Shown piece after piece: positions 10,541 to 21,390 of a stretch of DNA of 64,000 bases (its first letter is position 1; each line of letters begins with the position of its first letter). This DNA is from Branchipolynoe longqiensis. Lineage: Eukaryota > Annelida > Polychaeta > Phyllodocida > Polynoidae. Position numbers and translations under genes: made by a program. The notes below the pieces were generated by a model. That model was given only the letters and a program-made list of their open reading frames with translations, was not told the origin of the DNA and made no database searches. The DNA is taken from assembly GCA_030323885.1 (NCBI GenBank), contig CM059197.1:36201484-36265483 (forward strand), in the 5' to 3' direction.

Positions 10541-11060
10541 AACCGACACAATTCACTAGCAAACGTATTTTAGCCTGCATAGACCGATGAAAGCATGACA
10601 TTTCCAAAACAGGGAAATTTCAATTGCGGAAAATTGGTCTTCCTCATTTCACTGCTCCTTGCCCTATCCTAGTAATGCCAAATGCCAGGCTAGGTAGCGA
10701 CATGCATTACTTTGACTGGCGCAGAGTTCAAACTGACAAGGGTTCAAATCCCACGAGCTAGAAAAACGGGAGTTTGATGGATCACTCATTCGGCCATCCC
10801 GTACTTAAACTGACATAAGTAGATTATAGCGATCAATCTAATATATGTATTAAAAAAAGCACAAGACAATCAGATTATGCAACTTTCATCATATTTTAAA
10901 GGTGCATAGTCCGTTAACAAAAATCAAATTTGTCAAAACTGGCACAATCATCTAGATTTTATTCTACATATCTAACTGAGATACTAATGCACTTATTAAA
11001 CATGTGTCACCACACAGAAGGGAATCCCGAGGCAATAGACAAGCTCACCATTCCGACTGC
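10541..11060 (-). mobile_element. MITE-G copies interrupted by a SINE-I (short-tail) copy
   Basis: A MITE-G end lies at about 10573-10610 (TGCATAGACCGATGAAAGC). A minus-strand short-tail SINE-I follows at 10608-10806. MITE-G sequence resumes at 10820-11060, with GATTATAGCGATCAATCTAA and CTACATATCTAACTGAG. A MITE-G end is also visible as AAGGTGCATAGTCCG at 10900. The frames at 10930 and 11045 fall in this repeat. Confidence 0.6.
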
Positions 11061-11639
11061 ACATGCGCTGAAAACGGCGTTGGCAGCAAAGCAAAGGCAT
11101 ACAGCCATTGAGTTTGCCGATATGCATAGGGCAAAACTTTCATGTTAGTCAAAATTAATAGAAATACATAAAAATCTGGCATAAACATGTATGCACACAT
11201 GCAATATAATGATCTGATGAATATAACTAAGACAGAACTAGCTATAGTTAAACATTTTGAGCTAAGAAATATACAATTCCACACAATGCAATCAGTCATG
11301 TTAAGGCTGATATCCGCATCACTATTATTAATTCTTGTTCTAAATATTAAAATGACAAATATGTCAACAGACACTTGTTTCAGAGAAATATATAACCAAT
11401 ATATGATTAACCCTAGTAATTTTCTATTTCTACATATGTCATTAACTATAGGATATAAATAAAAACATTAATAAAATGAGTAAAACTGACTCTGGATATG
11501 GCTCTAACACTAGTGTGAGTGCCCAGACTTCTCTAATTCTAAATGCACATGGCATAAGATGTGCTGATAATATTGATATAAATGCAATGATGGATAAAAT
11601 ATTAATATCTTAAATTATTATATATATTTTCTTAGTTGG
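11061..11639. other. AT-rich sequence, origin unclear
   Basis: Two overlapping frames on opposite strands span about 11045-11462, but they have no recognisable domain or splice context. The sequence is AT-rich and unique within the window. Confidence 0.35.
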
Positions 11640-11994
11640 TATTCTATGTACCAAACAAGAGCTGAGATGAGCTGAAACTAGCACATTTCATAGCTGCACC
11701 CAGTGTATTAGCATTAGCCATGTGGTTCTCACGGGTTTGTTTTTCTTCCATGCATCCCACAATGCACCGTGCCGCTGGAATGGTGATGTAGTCTAATTAA
11801 TAGAACCTGTTACCGCAGAATCCTATAGTGTAAAAGTTGTGGCATGCTTGCCAAAATGAATTGTACATAGTTTTACTCCAAATATCTCAAGAGTTAACCA
11901 TTTAATATAGCAGCTATAACGATTAACCTAATATATTTATCTCAGAAAATGACAGAAACTCAAAATCATCGGACTATGCAACTTTAAATCAATG
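11640..11994 (-). mobile_element. MITE-G, near full length, minus orientation
   Basis: The end AAAATCATCGGACTATGCAA at 11973-11990 plus CTTTAA closes the element. Inside are AACCTAATATATTTATCTCAG, GTTAACCATTTAATATAGC, GTGGCATGCTTGCCAAAAT and CAGAATCC, in the same order as the inverted copy at 21391-21750. Confidence 0.65.
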
Positions 11995-12059
11995 TTTTCT
12001 CACACCGGCTGTATAATAATACACCGGCATCTGTTTGAGTCACAAGCTGGCATATGTAG

Positions 12060-12930
12060 GGCTGAGGGAGGACAGGGGGAGGGGGGGGGAGGCAGGGAGG
12101 GGGACGGGGTCCGGGAAGGGGAGGGTATGTAGAGGAAGGGAGTGGAGGATGGACTGGGATGATGATGAGGGCGGGGGGGGGGGCACTCGGATAAAGTTGC
12201 TTAGTTCCATTCAGTCGCTGTTCGGAAGTTGCTCCTAACTATGTGTCAAGATGTGGTGGGGGAGGGGGGATGGGGGTGGGGTGTATAAAAAGGCTGGCGG
12301 AGAGAGCCGATCTGATTTGTGGCTTCTGAATGGAAGTTGCCTGGTGTAGCTGATTGTGGTTTCTCAATGGAATGGACCCAGCTGGCGTGGGACCCTCTCC
12401 AACTGACTGATACACACGCCACGTGATTGGTGGTCGTGGGCCGGGCCACTGGAATGACGTTAGAGGAGGCGAGGGTGGGGCGGGGTTGGGCGGGGTGGGG
12501 GCTGGGTGGGGGCTGGGTGGGGCTGGGTGGGGGCAGGGCGGGGGCATGGGATGGGCTGAGGCGTGGGACAGAGTAAGGCGGCGGGCTCGCAGTGTCCTGT
12601 GTTTGAGAGGGAGGTGTGCCGAATAAGGTGGTGGTGGTCGGGAGGAGGGGGGGGGGGGTTGTCAGGGCAGGTGGGCGGGTGCTGAGGAGGCTGGGAGGTT
12701 GTGGGGGTGAGGAGGTTGGAGTGGGAGGAGACATGGGTTTCAGTAGTGGTGGGGAGGAGAGAGTGGGGTGGGCGGGGAGAGGAGTTTGTGAGGCTGGGCG
12801 AGGTGAGGGAGGTGTTGGGGATGGGGGTGGGGGAGAGGTGAGGGTAGGGTGGGTGTGGGTGGAGGGAGAGAATGATGGGGTGTTTGGAGGGAGTGAAAGG
12901 GAGGGGGGTGTGAAGGAGGAGTGATGTGAA
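12060..12930. repeat. G-rich / purine-rich low-complexity tract
   Basis: Almost continuous G-runs and GGNGG triplets on the plus strand, interrupted by a more complex stretch at about 12290-12440. Proline-rich frames on the minus strand are codon artefacts of CCC/CCA/TCC. Many runs of four or more G could form quadruplexes. Confidence 0.85.
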
Positions 12931-12984
12931 GTCAAAGGGTGAGTGTGGGTAGTACGAGAACATCACTGAAATGTGGTGTCCCCG

Positions 12985-13890
12985 GGTGTGCAGGGTGGGG
13001 AAGGTTGTGGAGAGGAGGGTGGGAGCGTTGTGGGGAGGAGAGTGGGAGGGTTGAGGGGAGGAGAGTGGGAGGGCGCTGGGGAGGAGAGTGGGAGGGTTGT
13101 GGGGAGGAGAGTGGGAGGGTTGTGGGGAGGAGAGTGGGAGGTTATGGAGAGGAGAGTGGGAGGGTTGTGGGGAGTAGAGTGGGAGGGTTGTGGGGAGGAG
13201 AGTGGGAGGGTTGTGGACAGGAGAGTGGGAGGGTTGTGGACAGGAGAGTGGGAGGGTTGTGGGCAGGAGAGTGGGAGGGGTTGTGGGGAGTAGAGTGGGA
13301 GGCTTGTGGGGAGTAGAGTGGGAGGGTTGGGGGAGGAGAGTGGGAGGGTTGGGGAGGAGAGTGGGAGGGGTTGTGGGCAGGAGAGTCGGAGGGTTGTGGG
13401 GAGGAGAGAGGGAGGGTTGTGGGGAGGAGAGTGGGAGGGTTGGTGGAGGAGAGTGGGAGGGTTGGGGAGGAGAGTGGGAGGGTTGTGGGGAGGAGAGTAG
13501 GAGGGTTGGGGGGAGGAGAGTGGGAGGGTTGTGTGGAGGAGAGTGGGAGGGTTGTGTGGAGGAGAGTCGGAGGGTTGGGGGAGGAGAGTGGGAGGGTTGG
13601 TGTGTAGGAGAGTGGGAGGGTTGGGGGAGGAGAGTGGGAGGGTTGGGGGAGGAGAGTGAGAGGGTTGTGGGCAGGAGAGTGGGAGGGTTGTGGGCAGGAG
13701 AGAGGGAGGGTTGTGGGGAGGAGAGTGGGAGGGTTGGTGGAGGAGAGTGGGAGGGTTGGGGGAGGAGAGTGGGAGGGTTGTGGGGAGGAGAGTGGGAGGG
13801 TTGTGTGTAGGAGAGTGGGAGGGTTGTGTGGAGGAGAGTGGGAGCGTTGGGGGAGGAGAGTGGGAGGGTTGTGGGGAGGAGAGTAGGAGA
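12985..13890. repeat. 23-bp minisatellite, about 40 units, G-rich
   Basis: The unit is GTGGGAGGGTTG followed by TGGGGAGGAGA, 23 bp. A 22-bp variant has TTGGGGGAGGAGA, and other variants have GGACAGGAGA, GGGCAGGAGA, GTGTAGGAGA or GTGTGGAGGAGA. Because 23 and 22 are not multiples of three, every plus-strand frame is open for long stretches; the minus strand gives a Ser/Pro/Thr/Leu frame up to 484 codons. None is supported as a gene. Confidence 0.95.
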
Positions 13891-13975
13891 GTCTTTCTTA
13901 CTTATTTGTCTCACTATATTGTTTAGATAAGTTGTCTAAGTATGTGTATTCTGCTTCTTTCATATATAATATACC

Positions 13976-14180
13976 AGACGTGATGACTGAATCGATAGAA
14001 CGCAGGCTTCCCGGTCGCAAGGTCAGGAGTTTATAACCCGGTTGAGTCAAACCAATGACGTAGCAAATTCATACTTGTAGCCTTGCCTGGCACTCAGCAT
14101 TTCTAGGACAGGCCAAATACTGGTTAGCTCTGCATCAGGATAATGTGACTGCGTGGGATATCAGGTCATGGTAATTGCGA
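13976..14180 (+). mobile_element. SINE-I, 3'-truncated
   Basis: The head CCAGACGTGATGACTGAATC, then AACGCAGGCTTCCCGG, GGTTGAGTCAAACCAATGAC and GGATAATGTGACTGCGTGGG, stops near TCAGGTCATGG. The long tail is missing. Confidence 0.75.
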
Positions 14181-14274
14181 GAGGATAGGTTCTTTCAAGT
14201 TATACAAATTATGACTATGTGTAGTTATATTTTATCATAATACTTAATATGAATAAGCAATGCTTAGGACCGAA

Positions 14275-14311
14275 CCCCCCCCCTCCCGACCCCCGACACA
14301 CACACACACAT
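14275..14311. repeat. C-run and (CA)n microsatellite
   Basis: A poly-C stretch followed by CCCGACACACACACACACA. Confidence 0.85.
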
Positions 14312-14332
14312 TGATGATTAATATATGTATAT

Positions 14333-14480
14333 TTTCTGCGGAATTGATATAAACTGGTCACAGTGCCTTCTTCCAAATTTCAGCCGAGAACTGCTTTCAG
14401 CTGTACTTATACCCGCCTGGTACTTTATATTAAAATGTGGGAGAATGCACTGGGACCAGTTTATATCAATTCCGCAGAAA
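14333..14480. mobile_element. Short 148-bp foldback element, 34-bp arms
   Basis: The left arm at 14333-14366 begins TTTCTGCGGAATTGATATAA. The right arm at 14447-14480 is its reverse complement with one mismatch and ends TATCAATTCCGCAGAAA. The spacer is about 80 bp. Too small to code for anything; probably a miniature DNA element. Confidence 0.8.
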
Positions 14481-14695
14481 CAGCTGTTTCCAGTTTCTAG
14501 ATTCTGTTGAATTTATTTTCCCTCTATGACTATGGTTATTGTTTACGTATATATATACATGTGTTCGTCATTAGCCTTCCCCCTGGGTGGGACGGTGTGA
14601 AGAAGTAAAGTTAGTTTGGTCATGTTACTGCCCCTTTAATTATTATTATTATTTAGGTTACCTTTACATCCCCAGCGTTTGTTAAGGCCCTGTCA

Positions 14696-15282
14696 CACTA
14701 TGACGCTTCTCCCGGCGACCCGTCAGCTTTAAAAATAAAATCTTGCGCATCGAGAAACGTCCAACTTTTCGGGGGTTTGGGGAAAAAGATTGGCGTCAGC
14801 GCAGCACATTATTCGCGCGCGGCCAACATGTGTCGACGCGTTGGGGGGAAAAAAAAAAAGTTTGGCGCGACGGCTTCATATAACCTTAAATGTTGCTAGG
14901 GCGTGAAACAAAAATGCCCCATTTTGCCGCAATGTGTGGACACGACCCGCCCACGCCCACGCCGTCTGCCTAGCATTCCCATAATGTTATTCCGGCGCGC
15001 CCAATGGAACTCGACGTCAGCCTAATGTCCTTACCCATATATTTGCACGCGCTGCTGGTCTTTGTTTTTTTTTTTACATGCTTAAAACCTTGGGTGACCA
15101 ATAGCGTGCACCGGCATTCTGCGCCGACCATCAACGTCAAGGATAGTGTACCGATGTGTACCGACGTGTATCGAAGCGTGCTTAACGCGCCACCAGCGTG
15201 TCTCGATATTTCACTAATTATCGCCCAAAATCAACACACGTTGACGGGTCACCGGCGAGAAGCGTCGTAGTGTGACAGGGCC
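14696..15282. mobile_element. TTAA foldback element, CGACGCTTCTC subtype
   Basis: The left end GGCCCTGTCACACTATGACG at 14696 mirrors the right end CGTCGTAGTGTGACAGGGCC ending at 15282. The inverted match extends about 40 bp through CGCTTCTC and GACCCGTCA. It is flanked by TTAA (14692-14695) and TTTA (15283-15286). The interior is CpG-rich for this window (GCGCGCGGCC near 14815, CGGCGCGCCC near 14993), so it can mimic a CpG island. No transposase is present. Confidence 0.9.
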
Positions 15283-15435
15283 TTTAGTTACTGTAATTTC
15301 CGCAGGGTGGATATTATGGATATGGCGGTTAATTAGTGAGAGTACCCAAAACATTACCCACCTCCGTGAATACAAAGTTGGTCTGCCTTTAATCTGACAA
15401 TTAGACATTAGATCAAAGATAACTTCTCACAGGCT

Positions 15436-15757
15436 CACCAGGCGCGGTGGCCGAATTTGAAGAGCGTTCGCCTCACATGCGGGAAATCGAAAGGTTGGTT
15501 CCCGTCGAGTCAAACCAATGACTTATCAAATCGATACTTGTCGCTTCCTAGCCTGGTGCTCGGAATTAATAGGATAGGGCAAGGACTAGTTAGCTCAGTG
15601 TCAGGATAAAATGACTGGGATATTGAGTCCTGGTGCCAGGGGCCAGATTTCCCAGTGGGGCAGCACTATAAAGTCACCATGAGTGCACATTGTCACAAGT
15701 CAGTAGCCGTCCTGATATGACCTTAGATGTTGCCAGGACGCAAAAGTGCAACAACTT
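15436..15757 (+). mobile_element. SINE-I, long-tail form, full length
   Basis: The head GGCGCGGTGGCCGAATTTGA, then CGAGTCAAACCAATGACTT, ATTAATAGGATAGGGCAAGG, GTCAGGATAAAATGACTGGG and the tail GTCCTGATATGACCTTAGAT, ending with GGACGCAAAAGTGCAACAAC. Confidence 0.9.
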
Positions 15758-15819
15758 AGCACTCTCCACAGGCTCACCTTTGTTGGCTGATTTTTGATAT
15801 TGTGATGTAACATTATATT

Positions 15820-16770
15820 TGTGTAGTTCGATGATTTTGACTTTATGCCATTTTTTTAGATAAATATATTAGGTGGATCCGTATAATATGCATTATTGTA
15901 GATTGAAGGGTCTTTAATAGATATGGTTACTGTTGGTAATGTTTGAAATGAAAACCGCCCAAATAAAGCTTTGCATGCGCATCAACATTCTGATGTCATA
16001 GTCTTCAGAAGTAATGAGGTTGGTTAATAAGTGAACTGAAAGTTTGTTTTATTTAACGACACCTCTAGATCACATCTATTTATATAGATGGCCGGTATAC
16101 ATATGCATATACCTATGGACATATAGGCATGTTTTATTCACAATTTCCTTTTTTTCCTCTTCTTTTTTGTTTGTTGATTTAATGACACCTCTAGTGCACA
16201 TAGATTTGTATCATCGGCTATTGGATGTCAAACATTTGGTCATTCTGACACATTTCTTTAGAGGAAACCTGCTGCCCCCACATAGGCTACTCTTTCCGAT
16301 AAGCAAAGCAGTGAGGTGTCGTTTATATGCACTTTCCAACAGACAGGACAGCACATACCACAGCCTTTAGTTGAACCAGTTGTGGACCACTGGTTAAAAA
16401 GTGTACCAGTATCTACGTTTGATGTGTAGGATCAAATGTAGGTAAGTGTTTTGGTTTTGAAAATGTCATGCTTTCATTGGATTATGCAGAATTTAGTTTG
16501 AAGAAACCTTAATTTTAATTGGCTAACTTTTGAGCTAATTGAAGTGCAAACATGTTCAAATTAATTTCGGCAAGCATTCCAAATATCTGACACCATGGAC
16601 ACATCTCGTAGACATTTCTATAAAACTGTTTCAGTATACCATTCTGATCAGAAACAAAGGCTTAATAAGTGCACCAGTCTCGAAGTTAGATATGTACAAT
16701 TGAATCTAGATAATTGTTCTGGTGAAGAAAATTTGACGCTTCATCAAAATATGCAACTTTAACCATAAGT
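15820..16770 (+). mobile_element. MITE-G sequence split by a SINE-III insertion
   Basis: The 5' part lies at about 15823-15890 (TTCGATGATTTTGACTTTATG, then AGATAAATATATTAGG). After the SINE-III block, MITE-G-type sequence reappears at 16405-16770: CTAACTTTTGAGCTAATTG, AGTGCAAACATG, TTAATAAGTGCACCAGT, and the end TATGCAACTTTAA at 16752-16764. Confidence 0.6.
16040..16404 (-). mobile_element. SINE-III with an inserted or duplicated 5' block
   Basis: The minus-strand SINE-III body is at 16165-16404 (TGACACCTCTAGTGCACATA, then CATCGGCTATTGGATGTCAA, then ACCACAGCC). A second partial end sits at 16045-16072 (GTTTTATTTAACGACACCTC). The segment between them (ATAGATGGCCGGTATACATA to CTCTTCTTTTTTGTTTG) recurs in the same position at 22728-22820, so the two loci share more than the SINE. 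Confidence 0.8.
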
Positions 16771-17204
16771 CAGATTTATGCTACTCTTTTTTATTGTTGT
16801 TAGTGTTGAAGAAGACTATTGCCCCTGCCCCATGATGTGTTTGCCAATGTAAAATGAGAAGACATTTGACCTTACTTGAGGACAGCAGGACTCTACCGCC
16901 TCATATAGCGTATTAAACAAATTAAGACAATTAAAACAAATCTCACCTATGATTATATTTCCCTTTGGCATAGGTTCATTGTGAGTTTTTACCTTCATGA
17001 GTGTCTTCTGACACGATTAATTGTACGCTTTTACATTCTGTGTAAAAGCGATGGCTGAATAAATAATACAACGGAGTAAAGGTTGAACACTTCTTGCCAT
17101 GAATATGGCCTTCGCTGTCGACAGCGTGTAAAATAACCACCATCAATCAATCAAATCCCCTGAACTGTCCGCCTCCTATTTTCACCTCCCCTGAACACAC
17201 CCTC
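16771..17204. other. Intervening sequence, no gene seen
   Basis: AT-rich. A minus-strand frame at 16816-16998 has no family resemblance. A hairpin-like TTTTACA...TGTAAAA pair lies near 17030-17046. Confidence 0.35.
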
Positions 17205-17275
17205 TACTTAGAGTATAATCACAATTACTCAAAAGCTGCATAGAGCGATGAAAGCGTAAAACTTTTGAGACTAAA

Positions 17276-17755
17276 GGCCCGGTCACATGCGTGTTAGTGG
17301 CCGTAGTTGAACGTAGTGGAGGCTAACGTAGTTGATATAGTTGAACGTAGGTGAACATAGTTGAACATACTGGAGAAGTATCGATGATGGTACATTCAAC
17401 TACGTTCAGCTATGTTCAACTACTTGCTAATACATTCCAATACATTCCAATACGTTCAAATACGTTCAAACACGTTCAGATACGATCGAATACGTTCAAA
17501 AACGTTCAAATACGTTCAAACATGTTCAAATACGTTCAAATACGTTAAAATACGTTCACATACGTTCAATACGTTCACATACGTTCACATACGTTCACAT
17601 ACATTCAAATACTTTCTAATACGTTCACATACATTCACATACATTTCATATACATTCACATATGTTCACATACGTTCAAATATGTTCAAATATGTCCTGC
17701 TATGTTAGCCTCCACTACGTTCAACTATTTGCACTAACGTATATGTGACCGGGCC
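17276..17755. mobile_element. TTAA foldback element with internal ACGTTCAAAT array
   Basis: Ends GGCCCGGTCACAT (17276) and ATGTGACCGGGCC (17755), followed by TTAA. Subterminal inverted sequence includes GTAGTGGAGGCTAACGTAG on the left and TTAGCCTCCACTACGTTC on the right. The middle (17395-17700) is made of 10-11-bp steps of ACGTTCAAAT, ACGTTCACAT and variants, giving Tyr/Val/Arg/Ser frames that are not genes. It is inserted in a MITE-G fragment whose end is at 17235-17275. Confidence 0.9.
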
Positions 17756-17849
17756 TTAAACCACTTAGGGCTGTCAGATGTATTCACCCAGTCCCGTTCG
17801 ATTCGTCTCTCTCGATTCATCCCTCTCGATAGGTCGCATGGAAACTGGA

Positions 17850-18135
17850 GATGCTTTTAAGTTTAAAAAAACAAAAACATAATGCAATAAATGCTTCACA
17901 TTTTTAAAACCTAATCACTTAGCTAGATGTGATTCTACATATCCAACTTGGATTGGATACTGGTGCACTCAATGACTCATTACACATTTATTGCCGCGTA
18001 GACGGGAACGCATAGTCGATTTAACAGAACCCATTCCTGGTGTATCCTATGAGTATGAGTCCAGCCTTTCAATCTGCCCGGCAAAGATTAATGTGACACG
18101 TTTTCATTTCAAGGTTCACCATTTAAAATAAATAT
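17850..18135 (-). mobile_element. MITE-G fragment, minus orientation
   Basis: Contains CTAGATGTGATTCTACATAT, CATTACACATTTATTGCCGC, CAGAACCCATTCC and GGTTCACCATTTAAAAT in MITE-G order. Confidence 0.6.
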
Positions 18136-18136
18136 G

Positions 18137-18895
18137 CTATCTTCCTCCTCCTTCACTTCCCCTCCGCTCTCCGCTCTCCCCTCTCCTTTCCCTCCCTCAC
18201 TCCTGTCCACCCTGTCCCCATCCCCCTCTCCTCTCTCCCTTCACCTCTCCCCTCTCCCCTCTCCCTTCGCCCCTCCCTTCTCCCCTCCGCCCGCCCCTCT
18301 CCTCTCCCCCTCTGCCTCTCCGCCCGCCCCTCTCCCCTCTCCCCTCTCGCATCTCTCCTCCTCTCCCCATCCTCATACCCCCTCCCCCTCTTTCATCCCG
18401 CTCTCCCCTCTCCCCGTACCACCTACCCTCTCACCCCTGTCCACCCTGTCCACATCCCCCTCTCCCTTCTCCCCTTTCGCGTCCCCCTCTCCCCTCACCA
18501 TTCCCCCTCTCCCCTCTTCACTCTACCTTCTCCGCTCTCCACTCTACCTTCTCCCCTCTTCCATCTACCTTCTCCCCTCTCCCCTCTCCCTCTCCCCTCT
18601 CCCCTCTACCTTCTCCCCTCTCCCCTCCCTCTCATCTCATTCTCCCCTCTCCCTCTACCTTCTCCCTATCCATCTACCTTCTCCCCTCTCCCCTCCCTCT
18701 ACCTTATCCCCTCTCCCCTCTCCTCCCCTCTCCCTCTCCCCTCTCACCCTGTCCACCCTCACCTCATCCCCCGCCCACTCCCCGTTCCCCTGTGTCCCTC
18801 TCCTCCTTCGCCCTACATCCCACCACCGTCACCCCATCCCTCTCTTCCCACCCGCGTCCCTCTGCCCCTCCCCTCCCCTCCCCCTGAATGCTCAT
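18137..18895. repeat. Pyrimidine tract, CCCCTCTC type
   Basis: About 750 bp of almost pure C/T on the plus strand with repeated CCCCTCTCCC and TACCTTCTCC steps. The 262-codon Ser/Pro/Leu frame is a compositional artefact. Such mirror-like polypyrimidine DNA can adopt triplex structure. Confidence 0.95.
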
Positions 18896-19254
18896 CTTGA
18901 TTTGCTTCGGCTCCAATGTTGAACCAACGTGTCACTAATGCGGTATCGAGCGTGGTATGGTAATGCCCCTCTTCTCTCCCCCCTTCCTCCCCCCTCCACC
19001 CTCCCCCTCCCCCTTCTCCGCCCCCCCTCCACCGGCCTCATGTCACCCTATAGGGGACACATTATGGGCCTTTTGTTGTTTGCGCGCCGCCGGCAGTGTC
19101 AATGTTTGAGGAGTAACTCTGAGCAGAATGTGATCATGGTGTCAATGCGGCGCCATCGCTGTGTGTGAGCACACCCCTGCAAAACGGCAAACTGGGCTGT
19201 TGGGTGCGGGCAGCTAGAATCATCACCTTATGTTGTTAACCTATTACGTTGTTA
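18896..19254. other. Mixed sequence with short C-rich block
   Basis: C-rich at about 18965-19035. The segment 19036-19220 is complex sequence with CpGs (TTTGCGCGCCGCCGGCAGTG near 19079) but no convincing exon. Confidence 0.35.
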
Positions 19255-19560
19255 CTATGTTACATCATTACATCATTACATCATTACAGCATTGCATCAT
19301 TGCATCATTACACCATTATATCATTACATCATTACACCATTACATCATTACATCATTATGTCATTACATCATTACATCAATACATCATTGTATCATTAAA
19401 TCAGTACATCATTACATCATTACATCATTACATCATTACATCATTACATCATTACATCATTACATCATTACATCATTACATCATTACATCATTACATCAG
19501 TACATCAGTACATCATTACATCATTACATCACTACATCATTACATTATTACATTATTGCA
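19255..19560. repeat. 9-bp tandem array, TACATCATT
   Basis: Regular TACATCATT units, most uniform at 19405-19500, with CACCATTAC, CAGTACAT and TGTATCATT variants. Nine is a multiple of three, so each frame reads a regular tripeptide (Tyr-Ile-Ile, Leu-His-His and so on) without stops. Not a gene. Confidence 0.95.
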
Positions 19561-20170
19561 TTATTTCATGATTACATTGTTATGTGTTTAGATCGTTACT
19601 TTATTGCAGTCTTGCAATATTACATTGATACATCATTACAGTATTACATTGGTGCATTCTTGCATTCTTGCAATATTGCAGTGTTACAGTAGTAGATTGT
19701 AACATTGTTGCAGTATTGGATTATTGCAATATTACATTGTTACATTATTACATTGTTACATTATTGCAATATTGCAATATTACCTTATTACAGTATTTCA
19801 GTATCACACTGTTACATTATCGCATTATTACAATATTACATTGTTACATTATTGCAGTATCACACTGTTACATTATTGTATTATTACAATAATACAGTGT
19901 TAGAGTATTACAGTATTACAGTATTGCAATATTGCACTATTATAGTATTACAGTATTTCATTATCACATTGTGACATTATTGCATTATTACAATATTACA
20001 GTGTTACAGTATTATGGTATGACAGTGTTACATTATTACATTATTACATTGTTACAGTATTCAAGTATCACACTGTTACATTATTGTAGTATTACAGTAT
20101 TACATCGTTACATCATTACAGTATTACATTGTTACATTATTGCATTATTGCAATGTTACATTGTTACAGT
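19561..20170. repeat. Degenerate ATTACAGT / ATTACATTGTT continuation
   Basis: The same theme continues with more variation: steps of ATTACAGT, ATTGCAAT and ATTACATTGTT. It looks like an older or more slippage-prone part of the array to its left. Confidence 0.85.
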
Positions 20171-20284
20171 ATTGCATACTTATACAATTTCACTAGTAAA
20201 TTATAATATCACAACAATTACAATATTATCACGATACATTTCAACAGTTCTGTGTAATATGATGACATTATTAAGATGTTAACA

Positions 20285-20510
20285 TATTAAATTCATGATT
20301 ATCCTTTCCATGATTATCTGTTTCATGTTTAGCTTTTTCATGGTTACCTATTTTCATGTTTACCTTTTCATCATTACCTCTTTCATGTTTACCTTTTTCA
20401 ACATTACCGTTTACACATTTTACCTTTTTTAAATGTTTGCCTTTTTTTTATGTTTACCTTTCTTTGATGTTTACCTTTATTGATGTTTACCCAATTTCAT
20501 GTTACCCTAA
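20285..20510. repeat. Short tandem TTTACCTTTTTCATG-like array
   Basis: Recurring CATGTTTACCTTTTTCATGA and TTTGATGTTTACCTTT steps, about 18-22 bp apart, grading out on both sides. Confidence 0.75.
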
Positions 20511-20635
20511 AACCATTATGCTAGATGATCCACAACCGCCTAGTCCAGTGCACCAATGTTACCAGTGCACCTGTTCTGAATAAAACTACCTATACTGTTA
20601 AGCTTTTGGTTTATCTCAGCCGGGGATTGAACCCG

Positions 20636-20655
20636 CCCCCCCCCCCCACACACAT
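20636..20655. repeat. C homopolymer
   Basis: A C-run followed by CACACACA, next to a possible tRNA-like remnant (CCGGGGATTGAACCCG at 20621). Confidence 0.7.
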
Positions 20656-20883
20656 TGAAAGCTGACACTGCACCTACTGGAGACAGTCAGTCTCAACGCC
20701 AAGCAGCCCCTCAGGTGCCCGACATGTGGTTTTAGCCTGTCGACTCTCTGTACTGCTTGCTTTCATGCTACTCTTATGTTGCCATAGAGATCGCTGCATT
20801 ATGGCACAATGTGCGCACTAGTGCACGCATGCGCATGCGCATACAGATGGACCGAGCACATGACATACAATATGTGAGACAAT

Positions 20884-21242
20884 GCAACCACCACCACCAC
20901 CACCACCACCCCCGCCGCCGGACGCGGTAGTCGAATCGGTAGAACGTAGACTTCCCCTGCGGAAGGTCGGGAGTTCGAATCCCAGTCGAGTCAAACCAAC
21001 GACAAATCGAGACTTGATGCTTCCTACCCTGGTGCCCGGCATTATTAGGATATGGCAAGGACTGGTTAGTTCAGTGTCAGGATAATGCAACTGAGTAGGA
21101 TATCGGGTCATGGTGCTGGTGGCTCTGGTCTCCTATTGGGGCAGCACTATACAGTCGCCCTATGTGTGCAGTGTCACAAGTCAGTACCCATCCTGATATA
21201 ATCTTAAATGTTGCTAGGATGCAAAACCAAAACCAAACAAAC
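20884..21242 (+). mobile_element. SINE-I, long-tail form, behind a (CCA)n run
   Basis: After a (CCA)n microsatellite at 20884-20912, the head GACGCGGTAGTCGAATCGGT, then GGGAGTTCGAATCCCAGTCG, the central block and the tail GTCACAAGTCAGTACCCATC are intact. It ends AAACCAAACAAACAATC. The internal Trp/Gly frame on the minus strand is the (CCA)n run. Confidence 0.9.
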
Positions 21243-21279
21243 AATCACATATTGCCAGTGACAATACACAACAATACCC

Positions 21280-21335
21280 TATAGAACCATTCCCACCCCC
21301 ACACGCCCCACCCCCACACGTACACCACCTCCAGC
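21280..21335. repeat. CCCCACCCCCACACG short repeat
   Basis: Two to three copies of a CACCCCCACACGCC-like unit. Confidence 0.6.
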
Positions 21336-21390
21336 CACCCACCTCGCATTTACCCATTCACAGCGCCACCTATCGATTCAGAACTGTCAT

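Noticed and set aside
10930..11148. 72-codon frame as a gene
   Set aside because: Most of it is MITE-G sequence shared with copies at 17850 and 48740.
12460..13914. 484-codon minus-strand frame
   Set aside because: Translation of a 22/23-bp G-rich minisatellite. Other frames are equally open and the product is only Ser/Pro/Thr/Leu/His steps.
14740..15260. CpG-island promoter
   Set aside because: The CpG-rich sequence is the interior of a TTAA foldback element with matching ends.
19230..20282. Tyr-Ile-Ile / Leu-His-His repeat proteins
   Set aside because: A 9-bp tandem array; the regular period is at DNA level and all three frames are open.
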